Shown here: positions 23,901-37,000 of the stretch, piece by piece
Layout of the letters: every line of letters begins with the position of its first letter
Position numbering within the stretch: position 1 is the first letter of the stretch
Origin: Taenia hydatigena
Lineage: Eukaryota; Platyhelminthes; Cestoda; Cyclophyllidea; Taeniidae
Assembly (NCBI GenBank): GCA_036345935.2
Contig: JADWOT020000008.1
Location: 10,949,554 to 11,013,553, forward strand
Reading direction: 5' to 3'
Length of the DNA: 64,000 nt
Notes under the pieces: model-generated
The model's database searches: none
The model's input: the letters and a program-made list of their open reading frames with translations, nothing else
Told to the model about the DNA's origin: nothing
Made by a program: the position numbers and the translations under genes

Positions 23901-26900
23901 CTGTGAGTTGCTCAAAAGGATGTGATGAAAGGTTACTCCTATCGGTCCTATTATTCGGATGTGTATGTAGCAGAGGAGCTCTACGATTCACTAAAATCAA
24001 GCAGAGTAGAGCCTTAAGTGGACAATTATCAGCTGGCGCCGTAGGCTACCAAACAATGTAAAATGTAGATCAAATAACGGTTTTACTAAGGTGTGATTTG
24101 CCTCTAACAGTACAGCTGCTTCTCCTCCATAAGCTTATCAAAATGAGTTTACTTCGCTCCTAATTGGAAAACCACCTAAGGATGCCAAAAGCTTGTTAAA
24201 AGATAAATACGCAAGATTAATCATGAGCGACTAGTGCGAGCGAAACAGGATCGAACTATAGAACATCCAAGTTTGTTCATCCTTAAAACCTCTCAGGGCC
24301 TATTTTTATGTATCGATATGATTAAGTTTGCTTCAATCTGTATATCTTCCGGTCGGACTTAATCCTTCAGATAAACTACAATGCTAATTAGGGTCATTAT
24401 TTTGTGTATGTGAACTCTCTCCGCTTAGCATGACTAACAATGTCTATCGTGGTTCATAATTTCGCTATGCACGCAAATATGCTTTGTAACTTTCGGGCAA
24501 CGGTGCAGTTCTAACAGACGTAGTTGTGGCTGTCAGAAGTTAAATGAAAATTTTAATGCGGTAGCAATGGGCAAATCACAGTGAATAAATGACCAGGCAT
24601 GGAAGGAAGGTAGCACATTGAGAAAGGTTTAAATAGCAAGCAGAGTGAAGCAACTAAGCACAGGTGTACTTCAGTGTAAAGCCAGCCACATTATGAGCTG
24701 GGTGCCTTGAGTCTTCCATTTGGCATTTCATTACTGCAAAAATGAGGCGTGTGGAAACTTTTTAACTCATACTGCCTCGACTGATGTCCACACAAATACT
24801 ACAGTAGAGAGGCGTAAAGTCTGTTAGGGGTGCCATCTAAAAGTATTTAGTGGGTTCGCCCATTTTGACATTTTGCAGAGCGGAAAGTTTGGTGAATGTT
24901 CGCTATTGGGACTTCTGGTTTGTTACTAAAGACTCAATGCGGTGTACTTGAAATAATTTTACATACTTAATTCAATCTTAGGGGAGATGAGCAGTAGGCT
25001 TTTATAAATCCGCGTTATTGTCACACCCACAATTGATACATAAGTAAAATTAGGCGAATTGAAGTGCATTCAGATTTAACGAACTAGACGCCGGTGATTC
25101 ATTCACATAATAACGTCTTCATTGTGTGACAGAAAGCACTTTAAGCACCCGCATACTCAAATCTGGTTGACATTTCTCAACTTAGCGACTCCTGCCTTTA
25201 TCTCAGAAACGGAGGGACATTTGGACTCTTCTAAACAAAATAGCTTTACTTTACTATCCCTTGCGGTGTGAAAGGCAAAGGTAAGCAAATAAATTTGAAT
25301 GTTGGAGTAGATAATACCGGTCAAGAACTGGTGGCTGCACCGCATTGGTCACGCGATAGGATCGTTAATTATTTTCCTGTTTTCAGACAGACAGTAGGGA
25401 CAGCTCTAATCACCTCATCAATATAACCACCCAATCGACCTTCTCTCCAATTAATGACACCCTCAGGTTAGACATTTATGTAACGATTCTCTTTGACCGT
25501 GTTTGAACTTGTTTGAATGCTTTTCATTGGTCCCATTAACAAGTGCTGGTTAGCCAAGTGAATATTTTCTTAGACAGCCGGTAATTTTATCGACAGCAGT
25601 ATGAAAATGACTGAACTAGGACCGTGCCCTATGAACTTTTACCTCGGTTGAAGGGAATCTTTCCTCACATTATTAATTCGTCTTTTAGAAGAAAACTAAC
25701 GCTGCATGGTGAGATAGTGTTCAACGCATCTGTTTGAAAAGTAGAGAGACCATAAAGTACAGGACGCCAATAAAGGGAAAGAGAAGTGATGCTACATTAA
25801 ACCAGACAGCTTGCGAAATAACTGTAAAAGAACAACCGAAATCCAAAAGCATCAGCCCAGAAGGTAGGTGATAGCTAACGGAGTGCCAAAATGATTTGTT
25901 ACCACCGTGATTAGCGTAAGTCAGTTAGTAGTATCTATACGATACGGTAATTTGTCATGGTGTGACATAATGATATTATCATTTGATATCTCAAGAAGTG
26001 TAATATTCCTCGGAGAAGGTTTGTTTCGTAGCAGAAATGGGACCACGATGCAGGAAATGGATGTTGGTATCGATGAAATGTGCAGTAAACTTGGAACAGC
26101 ACAAGCGATCTTCTGATTAAATGAAATCTAAACAGATCTATTTCGAAGGTATTGGATAGCACCGAAAAGTAAGTTCAGCCCGACTTAAAGGATTGCCGCA
26201 AGGAAGTTTTAAAGCTCCTGCTAAATATGCACCACACTCGGAAAGTAGCGAATATTTTAAATACACCAAAACATTTAAATGGATTTTAGTAAAGGCTAAA
26301 ATACCTTACGGTTTGCGATGCTGATGTGGTCTTTTTAGGTAATTACCATGATCGTGATTCGAGGTCAGGTTAGAGGGTGATTGAAATGAAGTTAAAGTAT
26401 GTCGGACTTGTCTCATAATACCTTACTAAGTAACGCAAGTTCTAGAGTCGAGTTGGAGCTAAAACGGTTGAAACGGCTTACAGAAGACGCATTCTGGGGA
26501 AGCAGAAGCGTTGTGGTTAGGGAGAAGGCATCTAGCAAGGGCATTCACAAATCCATTGTACTGTCACCGTATGCGCTTATTTGAATTAGCCATCTAGTGT
26601 TCTGAAATGTTCTCTGTTAATTTATAACTAAGCGAAAACAGCGAACGACATTTGTAAAATTAAAAGTTGACTGAAGAGGATGATTCAGTGCATTGAGAAG
26701 AAAGAAATAATTAAAACTATCGGTAAGAACTGATTTTGGGATGAATTTTGGTCATAGTTTGGATAATAGCCGACGTCGAACCACGTTTGCATGTGCATAA
26801 CATTCCAGTCATCTAAATCAGTGACATACTTGTTCATAATATAACTCAGACTTGTATTTCTAGGCAGTTCTAAGCTGCCTGGTCAAATGAGTGCGATAAA

Positions 26901-29900
26901 ATCCCTAAGTTTATTGGTTAATCGTTACATCTTGATCGTTAGATGACTGCTTGAAGCATTCGAAACTAGGTTAGCGGCCATGCAAACTTAATGCAAAAAT
27001 TTGATCTCTAAGACTGTCCTGAGCAGACACGCAGGTGTACCCAAGCCACGAGACTAAATGTACACGTTTATATGTGTAGGTATGAATGCGTATGCTGAAG
27101 TTCCAATGAACGCATTCGTGCTGAATAAATTGGAGCAGATGGTGCCTACAAGACCAGTCACTCCAACGAGTTATTTATTCCAAACACTCAGAGGGGTCTT
27201 ACCTATCTACACTTCAGGCATCTGTCTGCTTTTCCATTCAAGGCGAACGGGTGATTTGGTGTTCTGACAGGCATCAGTTAGACAATTTACCGTCGATTCA
27301 CTGGCCCTGCTGAATTTACCGCATCTGTCCCACGATCCACTGGCAGGATACAGCATGCCAATCTGCCTGTCAACGTGACCATTTAATTACTGACTCGCTA
27401 AGGCGTAGAATTCAGAGCGCCACCAGTATTGGTGCGCCTGAGGTATTTTTTCAGCTGAAAAATTTAACAACTTCTGAAAGTGAGGAAAACCTTTTGCGGT
27501 TTGTTTGTTTATTTAGTGGTGCTCAAAAGTCTCTGTGTCATGTCTCTCTTATAATAAACAGTTACCTCTTGTCTTCACAAAATTAATAAGGCGATGAAAG
27601 CATTGGACATTAAAACAACAGTTCCTAAACTTCGCGACCACTACTGTTAAACACTGAATAAAAAAGTAGTTTCGTTTGGTCGGACATGCGGATCCATAGC
27701 AGTCAAGACGGAATAAAGTCTTTTTTGTAAACAAATCTCGTAAACCGCTGGGGCCAAACAATAAGTCATTGGTCTGAGGTGTAATTGTATTGGTTGCATT
27801 AATGGAAAACCAAAGATAACATGCTCCTTTACTTCTTAAGTAAAATATGACAAAACCAATAATGATCTTTTAAGATTTTTATTTGTTCAGCAAACCTTTA
27901 ATCGATCTTAGAGCTTTAAAAACGGTGTGTCTTTGGAATAACTAGAACGACTAAGAAATTTTAATTCAATACATAAGATGACTTTCGTAATGGTTTTTGT
28001 TCACTTAATAGTGATCAAACCAGGAAGAGGAAAAAGAAGCCCTTTGTTACTATTGATTGATGAGATGAAATATAAACACTTTATGTAGCAATCATTTAAT
28101 GCTATTAAACCCCTGTGACGGTTGTCTTTGGTTAAAAATAAGATCAGTTAGAAGGACGTAAACAAAGTGAATGAAGATGCATCTTTCAGAGTGTTTAGTT
28201 TGTTATTTTAATAGCCTATTTTTCACAAAAACTCATGCCTGATTTGTCAATAGTACGTCTGGTATAAGATTCATAACTTCAATGTTTTCGAAAACAACTG
28301 ACGTCTTAATTAAGGCCATAGAATTCATTGAAAGCGGATCGATGCAGAAGAAAAGGGGAGACACATTACCACACAGATATTCAGGCTCAGTGTGAGTTGG
28401 ACCGAATCAAGACAGTGAAATCTTAAATTAGTGGAAATGAAACTGATTTTGAGGATACCTTGACTGTAAGTGGAAATAATGGGCTATATTTTATTAACAT
28501 GCGTTCAAAGTTGGATGATTTGTGGATTAAATAAAGGACAGAACCCGCATTCATAGGTAGTGTTTGAATATTAGGTATCCATCAATAAGCCATGAAACAT
28601 CTGAATAATTAAAATAGCTTTTAAGATTTTTGGAAATTGACATACTCTGGGCATTTTTTTGTCAAGCATGTGAAATAAACGCAATAAGTGAAGTTGATAC
28701 AATCAGTATTCACCCGTTTGCGTTCGGATGATAGGTCAAGGCTGTGTGAAATGAATGCGGTTTTAATTTTATGCTATTTAGGAAAGAATCAACAACATCC
28801 CGTTTCATAAAGCCAACTCGTTAAAAAATAAGTTTTAAACATGCGTCACGCAGATCAGTTGTCTCAAATTTATCTCCAGCCGAAATTAGGATCAAGAAGT
28901 TCAAACCCTACCATTGGCATGGACATATAATTGTAGTCAAAATGCTCATATCACGCAACACAAATTACCACCGCATTGCATCACGAACAGACCTTTTATT
29001 AATAACGCGGACCCGTTATTCTCTGCCTTCAACCACCATTTTTACTAGTACTGACATTTTATCACAAAACAATCGAAGCTATCAAGAAGGATTGGACTCT
29101 GCAATCGGAAGACCTTAGTGGCTGTCAAACTATATATGTAACATTAGATTTACTGAATTGGTAACATAATGCCTTCATGTTATTGACCAACGACTTTTAA
29201 CCAGGATAATGAATTGGTATTTATGCGGTACTACTTAAATATTACTGGTAGCACTGTGGTAGTAATACAATTGTCGTTGTTAAAAAGTAAGGACTTCTTT
29301 ACAGGCAGAAAATGCAGGTAAATTAGGCTTTTTTAGGGATAAAATATACAAATATACAAATATGCAAATGTAGTCGATGACCTTTGTTACTAACCTACTC
29401 TGTAGTTATAATACTCTTAATGACTTTTTTGCACTAAATTAATCCAAATTATTGCACCTGGATTCTGCTGTATCGCGTTATGTTTATCCATCATTTTTGA
29501 GCGCCTTCCACATTTTTAATCCCGTTTATTAGCAGAATTGTCTCGTACGACAAGCGCGGCTTCTTGATGCCGAATGAAAATGATTGTAATTCAGATTTTA
29601 ATTATTCCAGAATATGCTTGTAATGGGTTAAGCGTTTGTTGAACTCACTGTTTGGCCACTGAGGGATCCCGTCTTTGTAGTTCTGCAGAAACACGCCAGT
29701 GACTTAATGCCCTGCCGAGCGTTTAAAATACATATTCTTCTAGAGTATCATGTATTCTTTCGTTTTTGGAAAAGTCTTAGCGCACTGCAATATTTACTAC
29801 CCTATCGCTTTGGGCCACTACCTTTTTGTTCATACTGGAAATTTAATGAAATATTCTTGATTATTGTCATCACACCATTTAAACAATTCTGAGTGAATTC

Positions 29901-30132
29901 TCGAAAGTTAAGTTGATAAATAAACAAAAAACACATTCGTTAAAATAGAAATGCATTGTTTTACATCATTTAGGAGTCTTAAATCAACTTTATTATTAGT
30001 TTAATGAAACTCTGGAGCCTTGGCTACCTTAAACGACCAGACGACACGAAGGAAAAGTTTTGCAAAGAATTGAGTTACATGGTGATTTAAAAGGCGACAT
30101 TATATAAAGCTGGTGTCGATTTTGCTTTACAG
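20936..30132. other. Long gene-poor region, TRPA upstream region at its end
   Basis: No exon chain could be supported in about 9 kb. Weak candidates are an 80-codon minus ORF with one membrane-spanning stretch (22825-22583) and a 61-codon plus ORF (26399-26584). The missing first coding exon or exons and promoter of the TRPA gene should lie here, upstream of 30133. Confidence 0.4.
22583..22825 (-). CDS. Uncertain single-pass membrane ORF, 80 residues
   Basis: An ATG frame preceded by an in-frame stop and by ATAACAG three bases before the ATG, which could act as a splice or trans-splice acceptor. The product has a basic N-terminus, one hydrophobic span (YHLLLLCITLTGVLSVLF) and a tail ending PLGILLLPRWFSGY. 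Frames of this length are common by chance in the window, so support is weak. Confidence 0.2.
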   Translation of the reverse strand: MKAPLRFYCKPLRKVLQHIYLALGLFGSKPSARQPYHLLLLCITLTGVLSVLFHQFIVLRDLYRQDPLGILLLPRWFSGY

Positions 30133-31096
30133 AGTTTACTTAAGTGCTTACGGCGCCAGGGTGTCCATTATTTTGAGGGTGGTCGGGTGTATTATCGTAA
30201 AACAATCAGGAACGCTATTGGTCGGAGCGATGTCCATTCTACGGCTCAGAGTCTCACCATTGCGTATCGAACCATTTTAAATTCAACCGATAGAATGCAA
30301 CAAACGCTGGATCGTTCTATAAGGTACTAATCTTTATTCACTCATTGCTCTAAATGTTCCACCACACTTATGCTGTTTTGTATTTTCAAGTTGTAAATTT
30401 AGGCAAGTAGCGAGAATCTCACTCATAAACAGATTAAATTTTGTAACATAACTTAATTAATAAAGGCGCTAGGCAAAACTTAACCTTTTTACATTTCATA
30501 TCTAAAACTGATTACTAAAAGCATAATGGCCGTGACCTAAGACGCTAGTTCACAGCGAAGTTAGGCGGAACCACTGACCATCTCCACTTAATGTATTTTG
30601 TCCTAAATGGTGTATTGGAGTTAAATAGAATCTTTGGTAACCTTGAACCATATTTGTAGATCAAGAATCCCATTCTATCTGTCTGATTAGCTCTTAAAAG
30701 GACACACTATGATAGCATATTCTCTTGTTCCATCTTAGGAGGGCCTCAAAACCCCTAATCACCATTACCGATGTAGTCATGCCTCTGAGTCAAGAAGCCT
30801 CAGAAAATCCTACTTTTGGACACAATCTCTATCACGATTGTCAATCGCATACCAGCTCAACGGAGGATAGTTTACCAGATTCTGATTCGACAGTATCTCA
30901 TTCGTACCAGGACAGTCCATGGGCTCAGCCCAAAGCATTGGAGAGTCTCCTCAAATGGGAATCGCGCATTGAAGGGGATGACATAGATACAACTAGTGTA
31001 AATGGCTCAAGGTCTGAAATTTTCGCCTCCTTCTGCTTTAGCACAATCAAAGATTACAACCAGGTCTCCAGATCAGAATTGATTTCCGCAATTATG
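30133..31096 (+). CDS. TRPA1: TRPA exons 1-2 found: N-terminal segment
   Basis: 30133-30323 (acceptor TTGCTTTACAG, donor GTACTA, ends phase 2) joins 30739-31096 (acceptor TTCCATCTTAG) to read DRSIRRASKPLITITDV across the junction. The second exon is Ser/Asp/Glu-rich (HTSSTEDSLPDSDSTVSHSY), probably a disordered cytoplasmic leader. The first found exon begins in phase 0 with no ATG, so at least one exon lies upstream. Confidence 0.75.
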
Positions 31097-34000
31097 GTGA
31101 GTATTTTTGATCCATTTTGAAGTACTTATGCGTTTTAACAAGATGTAACCTCCAAAGGGGGGTGAAAATGCACCGCTTTTATAGGTAAACTCGTTTATTA
31201 ATAAATGCACCAGTAAAATCGAAATTGATATTTTTGAGACGAGTGCTCTTGTATTGTCACGTTGCATCTAGGTAGGTTTGGATTACAAATATTATAGCAC
31301 AAAGGAGGGGAGAATTATGCCGCACGTGTTGGTTGACTACCCACCAATCTACGAAATTTTTAGTGTGTGAATCAGAATCGGGCTGGCGAGCTCTTTGACC
31401 TGCTAGTAGAGCAGCCCGATTTGGTAGAAATGCGAGACAATCGAGGAAACTATCTCATTCACTACGCAGTCACTCGGGGCTTTCTCCGTATTATAGACTT
31501 ACTGGTTTCCCGAGGCGCGGGTATGTGCACTTTCGCTGTGCTTACACTCCTTTGTATGGTGTTGTAGTTTGTTCACTAGATCAATGTACTTGCTAAATTT
31601 ATTAACCAGTGTCCAAAAGACCCTAGTTTGCATTAAAATAGCACGAAAAAATCAATTTAAAAAGCGCTGATTAGGATAATTAATTTTATCTCGTTTGTAG
31701 CATGATTCTCGGGTTCGGAATGCCTCCCTTAATGAACTCACCCTCGCCTAACAAAACAGGAACAATAAGCACTTACATTCAGATGTACTAAAAAGCATCT
31801 CCGTAAGCAAAATAATGATGCTAGGATTCTGAAACTTCTGCTACACAGTAAAGCACAGCAATGCATTTCGCATCGTGTTGCTGCTATTTAATTTCTGATA
31901 CTACTACTGAGACTGCTAATGAAATATAAAGCCATTTCCATTTGTTTGATAGTTTACTAGTCTTAGCAACTAAAATTGCTGATCAATCGCACGATCAACT
32001 CCATATCCGTGTGTGGCCTCAGCACACTTCAAACCTTTTTACATGCACGTCGCCAGTTCCCTCGCCTCTTGCCAATTTTCTACACTGAAGCAAGGTCAAA
32101 AGATACACACATGATTAAATGAACACGCTTACGGAAGTGGTTAGCACTTTAAGTTCTGTTAAATTGCTCCCTAGATCCAAACAAACCAAACAGTCAGGGT
32201 CAGACACCTCTACACTTGGCCATACTGGAGCAGCAAGTAGCGGCACTGAATCACCTCATTTTACTCGGATGTAACGCAGAATTAGCCAACAATAGAGGTA
32301 CTCAACCAATCCATCTTGCCTGCGAGTTGAATGATGGGGAGTCCTTAAAGGTATAAAAAGCCTTGCCACTCCTAACTTGTTTCTGGTTTAAAATAGATGA
32401 ATAAATTACCTTTCAAAATCAATTTTCGTTAATTTTCTTTAAAACAATTATTTTTCTTGTAATTGCAAAACACGGAAGATATCATAATTAATAATTAAAA
32501 ACTCACCACATTAAATTATTTAAATATAAAAGCATGGTTTATTTCAGATTTGATCAAATTTACGTACTAATTAATTTAGAGCCAATTTGGCCTGCGCCCC
32601 TTTTATCTTCCATCTTAAATAAAGGGATCAAAGTGAATGCCGACTGATTCAATTGAAACATGAGCAGAAAATAAAACTACTTCGCTTAAGTACCAAAATA
32701 TATTTAACCACTCGCTATTCACACGCCAAAAATTTGACAGCAAGAACCTACCAGATCTACAATAAAGGTGGGTTCCTTGAGACGCCAGACCTATTTGAAA
32801 GATCTAATTTAAAATGCTATTCCGATGATCTTATAAACAAAAGTTGCTTAAATCGAATGTCATTCGTCAGCGCAAAATAATAATGGTTTAAATAATTGAG
32901 CCGCGGCACAGCAGCTACGGCACATTATGATTAGATTTTTTATGTAATAATTAACTCTTTTATTCACCTATCAGATTATTGGAATAGAACTAAGTTATTC
33001 AACTGTTTTCAGGAACTTCTTCGTTCAGCACGCATAGACATCAATGCTCCCGGTGAATTTGGAGGCACCGTGGTCCACTGCTGCTGTCGAAAGAATAGCA
33101 TTGAATGCCTACGAATTGTGGTAGGCATAACGTTTCTTACCCTTCCATAAATAAATAAAATACCAGAACAGGTAGATGCCACTCTTAAATACACTTCTTT
33201 GTAACTAATAATTCTGGATTCCAATATGTGGAAGGATGTACAATCAGTCCTTAAACATCAAACGAACAGAACGCAAAGTATAGAAGTGAATATACCTGCC
33301 GCACATTCGGGGAAATATAAACGGTGTTAAGCGCTACTTTAAAGTTGTAGTGCCTAAAATGCAGTTTGTATAATTCAGTATTATGCGCCAGAGTCCTCAA
33401 AAATTGCAGCATAAGTTGTACTTTTGAAAGATTAAATAAGTCGCATTTACAATGCCCATTTTCTTAACAGTCCTTGGTGGTAAAACTCAAGGAAGTAAAA
33501 TTATTTAACCGCGTTTAGAATGTACAGTGGTGGTAATAAATGCTCCAATGCCTTACCTTTTTAAAACAGTTGAAAGTAAATTAAGATGTATTAATGAAGT
33601 AGAGAGATTTGTTAACGAATGGCAATTCTGAAATCAAGAGTGTGGACGGTTCTTCCCTTTCCTCTTCACCCCTTTTTCTGCTCTTAGAATGAGAGGGTTG
33701 GTTGCTTCTAGGCATTTTTATTATAGGCCGAAGGACGAGACACGGTAACTAAGTCGGAGTGTCTAAGACGAGGGCGTGTCGGGCTCTGAGGAGCGACCTC
33801 GACCAGGTTAAAATTTCCTTCCGCCTCTGGTCTACAAAGCACATTTAACATAAATATTAAAGAGAGCTTAAGTGATTTTCTTTATTTATCTGTTAGGTAC
33901 GACAAAGACTGAGCAACTCATTTTCAAATGCATAACTGAGACATTTATGAAGTTCATTATAAACAAAAATGGGATATGAATGCATGCAGTAGACATGAAA

Positions 34001-37000
34001 CCAAAAGGATTCTTTTCATAACGTAACAGTAATTGATATAATTACTCACGAAACGAAACAAATGCAAATTTACGAACACGTTGACCTTCTCACGAAACTG
34101 CAGCAATGCGGTTTTGTTTTTTGTTCAAGTTGAGCATGGGAGCAGACATGTTTAAGACAGATGCAATCGGAAAGTACCCCATTCACGTGGCAGTCTCCTC
34201 GGGTAGTCTGGACTGCCTGAGAATACTGCTGGAGTTCGAGTCTACTGCAAAAACGAAAGGACTGGGCGTTGGAGGCGTTGAGACAGAGAGCTCATTCAAT
34301 TTTATTGACAATCACCTCATCAATTTACCCGACAGCGAGGGTGAGACGGCTCTCCACTTAGCCGTCAACAGCGGCAACATCGAGATGATTGATGTGAGTC
34401 CCATCTTACTACTGCCATTCGGTGCTCCATTTATGCTTAACCATGCACCGGTGGCCTGTTTTTTGATAAAGTCCGGGTCTGTTTGTCTGCAAAGAAAGTA
34501 AGAAGCGGAAGCTGACATCTTGAAGAAGTTTTATTAATAAGCACATGCTCATGATAACCAATTTTGCTAGGACTAATCGTAATGGAATCGATTCCTTTTT
34601 AAACATTTGAGAGGAGGTAGCATTTCACATGGCGTGAAAGAAGAAATAATACCATGTTAGTCAACAGAATTTAAAATGCCAATTGTTTAAAGTTTCTTAC
34701 AGGGGACTTTGTCTTGGTATCTTGCGCAAGTCTCCACTTTAGGAACCTAAAAACTATTAATTCATGGCATATATGAATCAAAGGCAGTGATCCCAACGTG
34801 AACATTTTAGCGATGACTAAATGCAAGCCGAAACAATAAATTTAATTAAGTGTGGATTAAAATCCATGAAAACAAAATGGATTTGCATATCACAGGCCAC
34901 AACTTCCCTAGACCGAAGGTCGGCCACTTCCCTATTAATCATTAGGCTCTAATTGCAAAAGTAGTCCAAATGTTTTGATTAAAAATTAGAGACATAGTTA
35001 ATACAAAGGGAAAAATCCTTTCCAATGGGAGCAAAATAATGTCTTTACCACTTTGACGTAAACTCAACATTCTTCTTGGTTTTTGAATATTTCTGACGCA
35101 TGGCCACCCAAATAAGATTAATTTTAAAAGTCTTGATGAAAGTGCACGAAAAAATAATGAAGAGAGCAATTTAACAAATTAAGTGATAAAGAATCACAGC
35201 AAATACTGTCGCTACTTGCTAAATTCCTATTAAAAATAAATGGTCAGCCTGCACACCGCTCCCATTTAATAATGTTAGCTAAGTTAATCATGAGGGCCTT
35301 TCGAATTTCGTGCAAAACTGCTATATACAGCACATCATATCATTTCCTGCATTTATGAATAGCACTGCAATGACCATACATTTTTGGACGTTAAGACTGA
35401 CGTCTGAAAGCCACCGACAATCAGTCGGCCAAAATAGGCAACAAGATTCGGAATACTACTAGGGAAAGATAAATCTGAGTAGTTCTTGCATGTAATTATG
35501 TAAAATACAAAGCTTTTATATGTGTTATCGTTGTCGATATTATCAGCACCTGCATATCTATAGACATTCCTTCATTTCAAAACGTGACGGGTGGGACGAT
35601 TAGCTATATCATCAATAGTGATTCACAAAATGCTTTTATGCCCGCCAATGTACATTCACTACCTACGGCAGGGCAGAGAAAGCTGGTGTTTTGGCGATCA
35701 AATGAATGTGGCTTCTTCTTTTCATTGGGAGCCAGTTTTGCCTGGACCACGGGAGTGACGTGGCCGCAATGGAAAACCACGACTTCACGGCGGTTCACTA
35801 CGCGGCACGACGCGGTGAAGTGATGGTGCTCTCACGCCTCCTCAATTGGCGACCTGAGGAGACGGTGAGCCTCCTCTCTGGTGTCACTCGCAATGGCCAC
35901 ACGCCCCTCCACCTTGCTGTCATGTACAACCACGCCGATCTCGCCGCGTGCCTCATTAAATGGGTTAGTGATAGTTCGTCGTAACTATAAATTCCAAAAT
36001 TATTTTGGTTAATAATCACTTGGATGCACTTTGCGTGTGTCAACATCCTTAATAGGTGAAAGTTGAACCAACCCATGACTCAGTACTCCAGCCTTAGGAG
36101 GCAGATGCCATGTTGTGGTTGTGATGTGACGTTAACAACAAGGATCTGGTTTTACCGAGGCCATTTTCGAACATTCTAAGTTAGATTTAGGAAGCGCCCG
36201 TAGTCACACTATTTTGAGGCAAAACCCCATGCTAAATTCGTACATTTTGCATCAGAAGTATTTGTTTGCATGATGGTAAAACTAATTCTGAGTAATCTGA
36301 TGAAATGCGTATATAACATTATTTAATTGAATTGGCCAAATTTTGCTTGTCTCGATGAGCAAAATACTTTTGCTAATTTGGTTAAGCCCCATAAAGAATG
36401 CCTTTATTCAATGCACTGTAATTTTAACAAATTTAAGACTATTTTTAAAGTGGTTAAAGCCCAATTTCTATTTAATTCTTTATTAAAAAATATTCGGTGC
36501 GTGCCATTAAAATTAATCTAAAGCTGAACAGACGGAAATGCATGAGACGGTTTTTCTGCACGCACTTTTGTGAATAGTCTTTTGCAGTAAAGCTAAGAAC
36601 CTTTTGTATTGTGGCGAGGAGTAGGGAATGAATACAATAATTTATATCACTTAATTTTAGTTGATTATCTGGTTCCCCTTTCTTAAAGGATTTTGGTATC
36701 TTTTTCAATATACGGCCATTTTAACATTTAAAATGAGCAATTCGTGGTAAAAGATCCCCCTTGTCAGTGTAATTAAAGTGCCTTTATCCTCGACTGAAAT
36801 TAAAGGGAGTTAAGAAGTAGTTCACCTAATGTTCCCTCTTACCATCAGGCTGAAAGACCAGTGTCAGCCTAACATATGAGAACATGAACTACCAAGCTTG
36901 AAGCAAGTATAACACGCCTCGAAAGAACTTCCAATGGTGACTTATACCCCCTATTTATTCGAAATAGCTCCCTAAGTATCTACCGGCTAGATAGGGGTCT

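Noticed and set aside
26399..26584. A 61-codon ATG ORF with a Lys/Arg-rich helix
   Set aside because: It is short, has no flanking splice sites or poly(A) signal, and part of it weakly resembles the dispersed repeat core.
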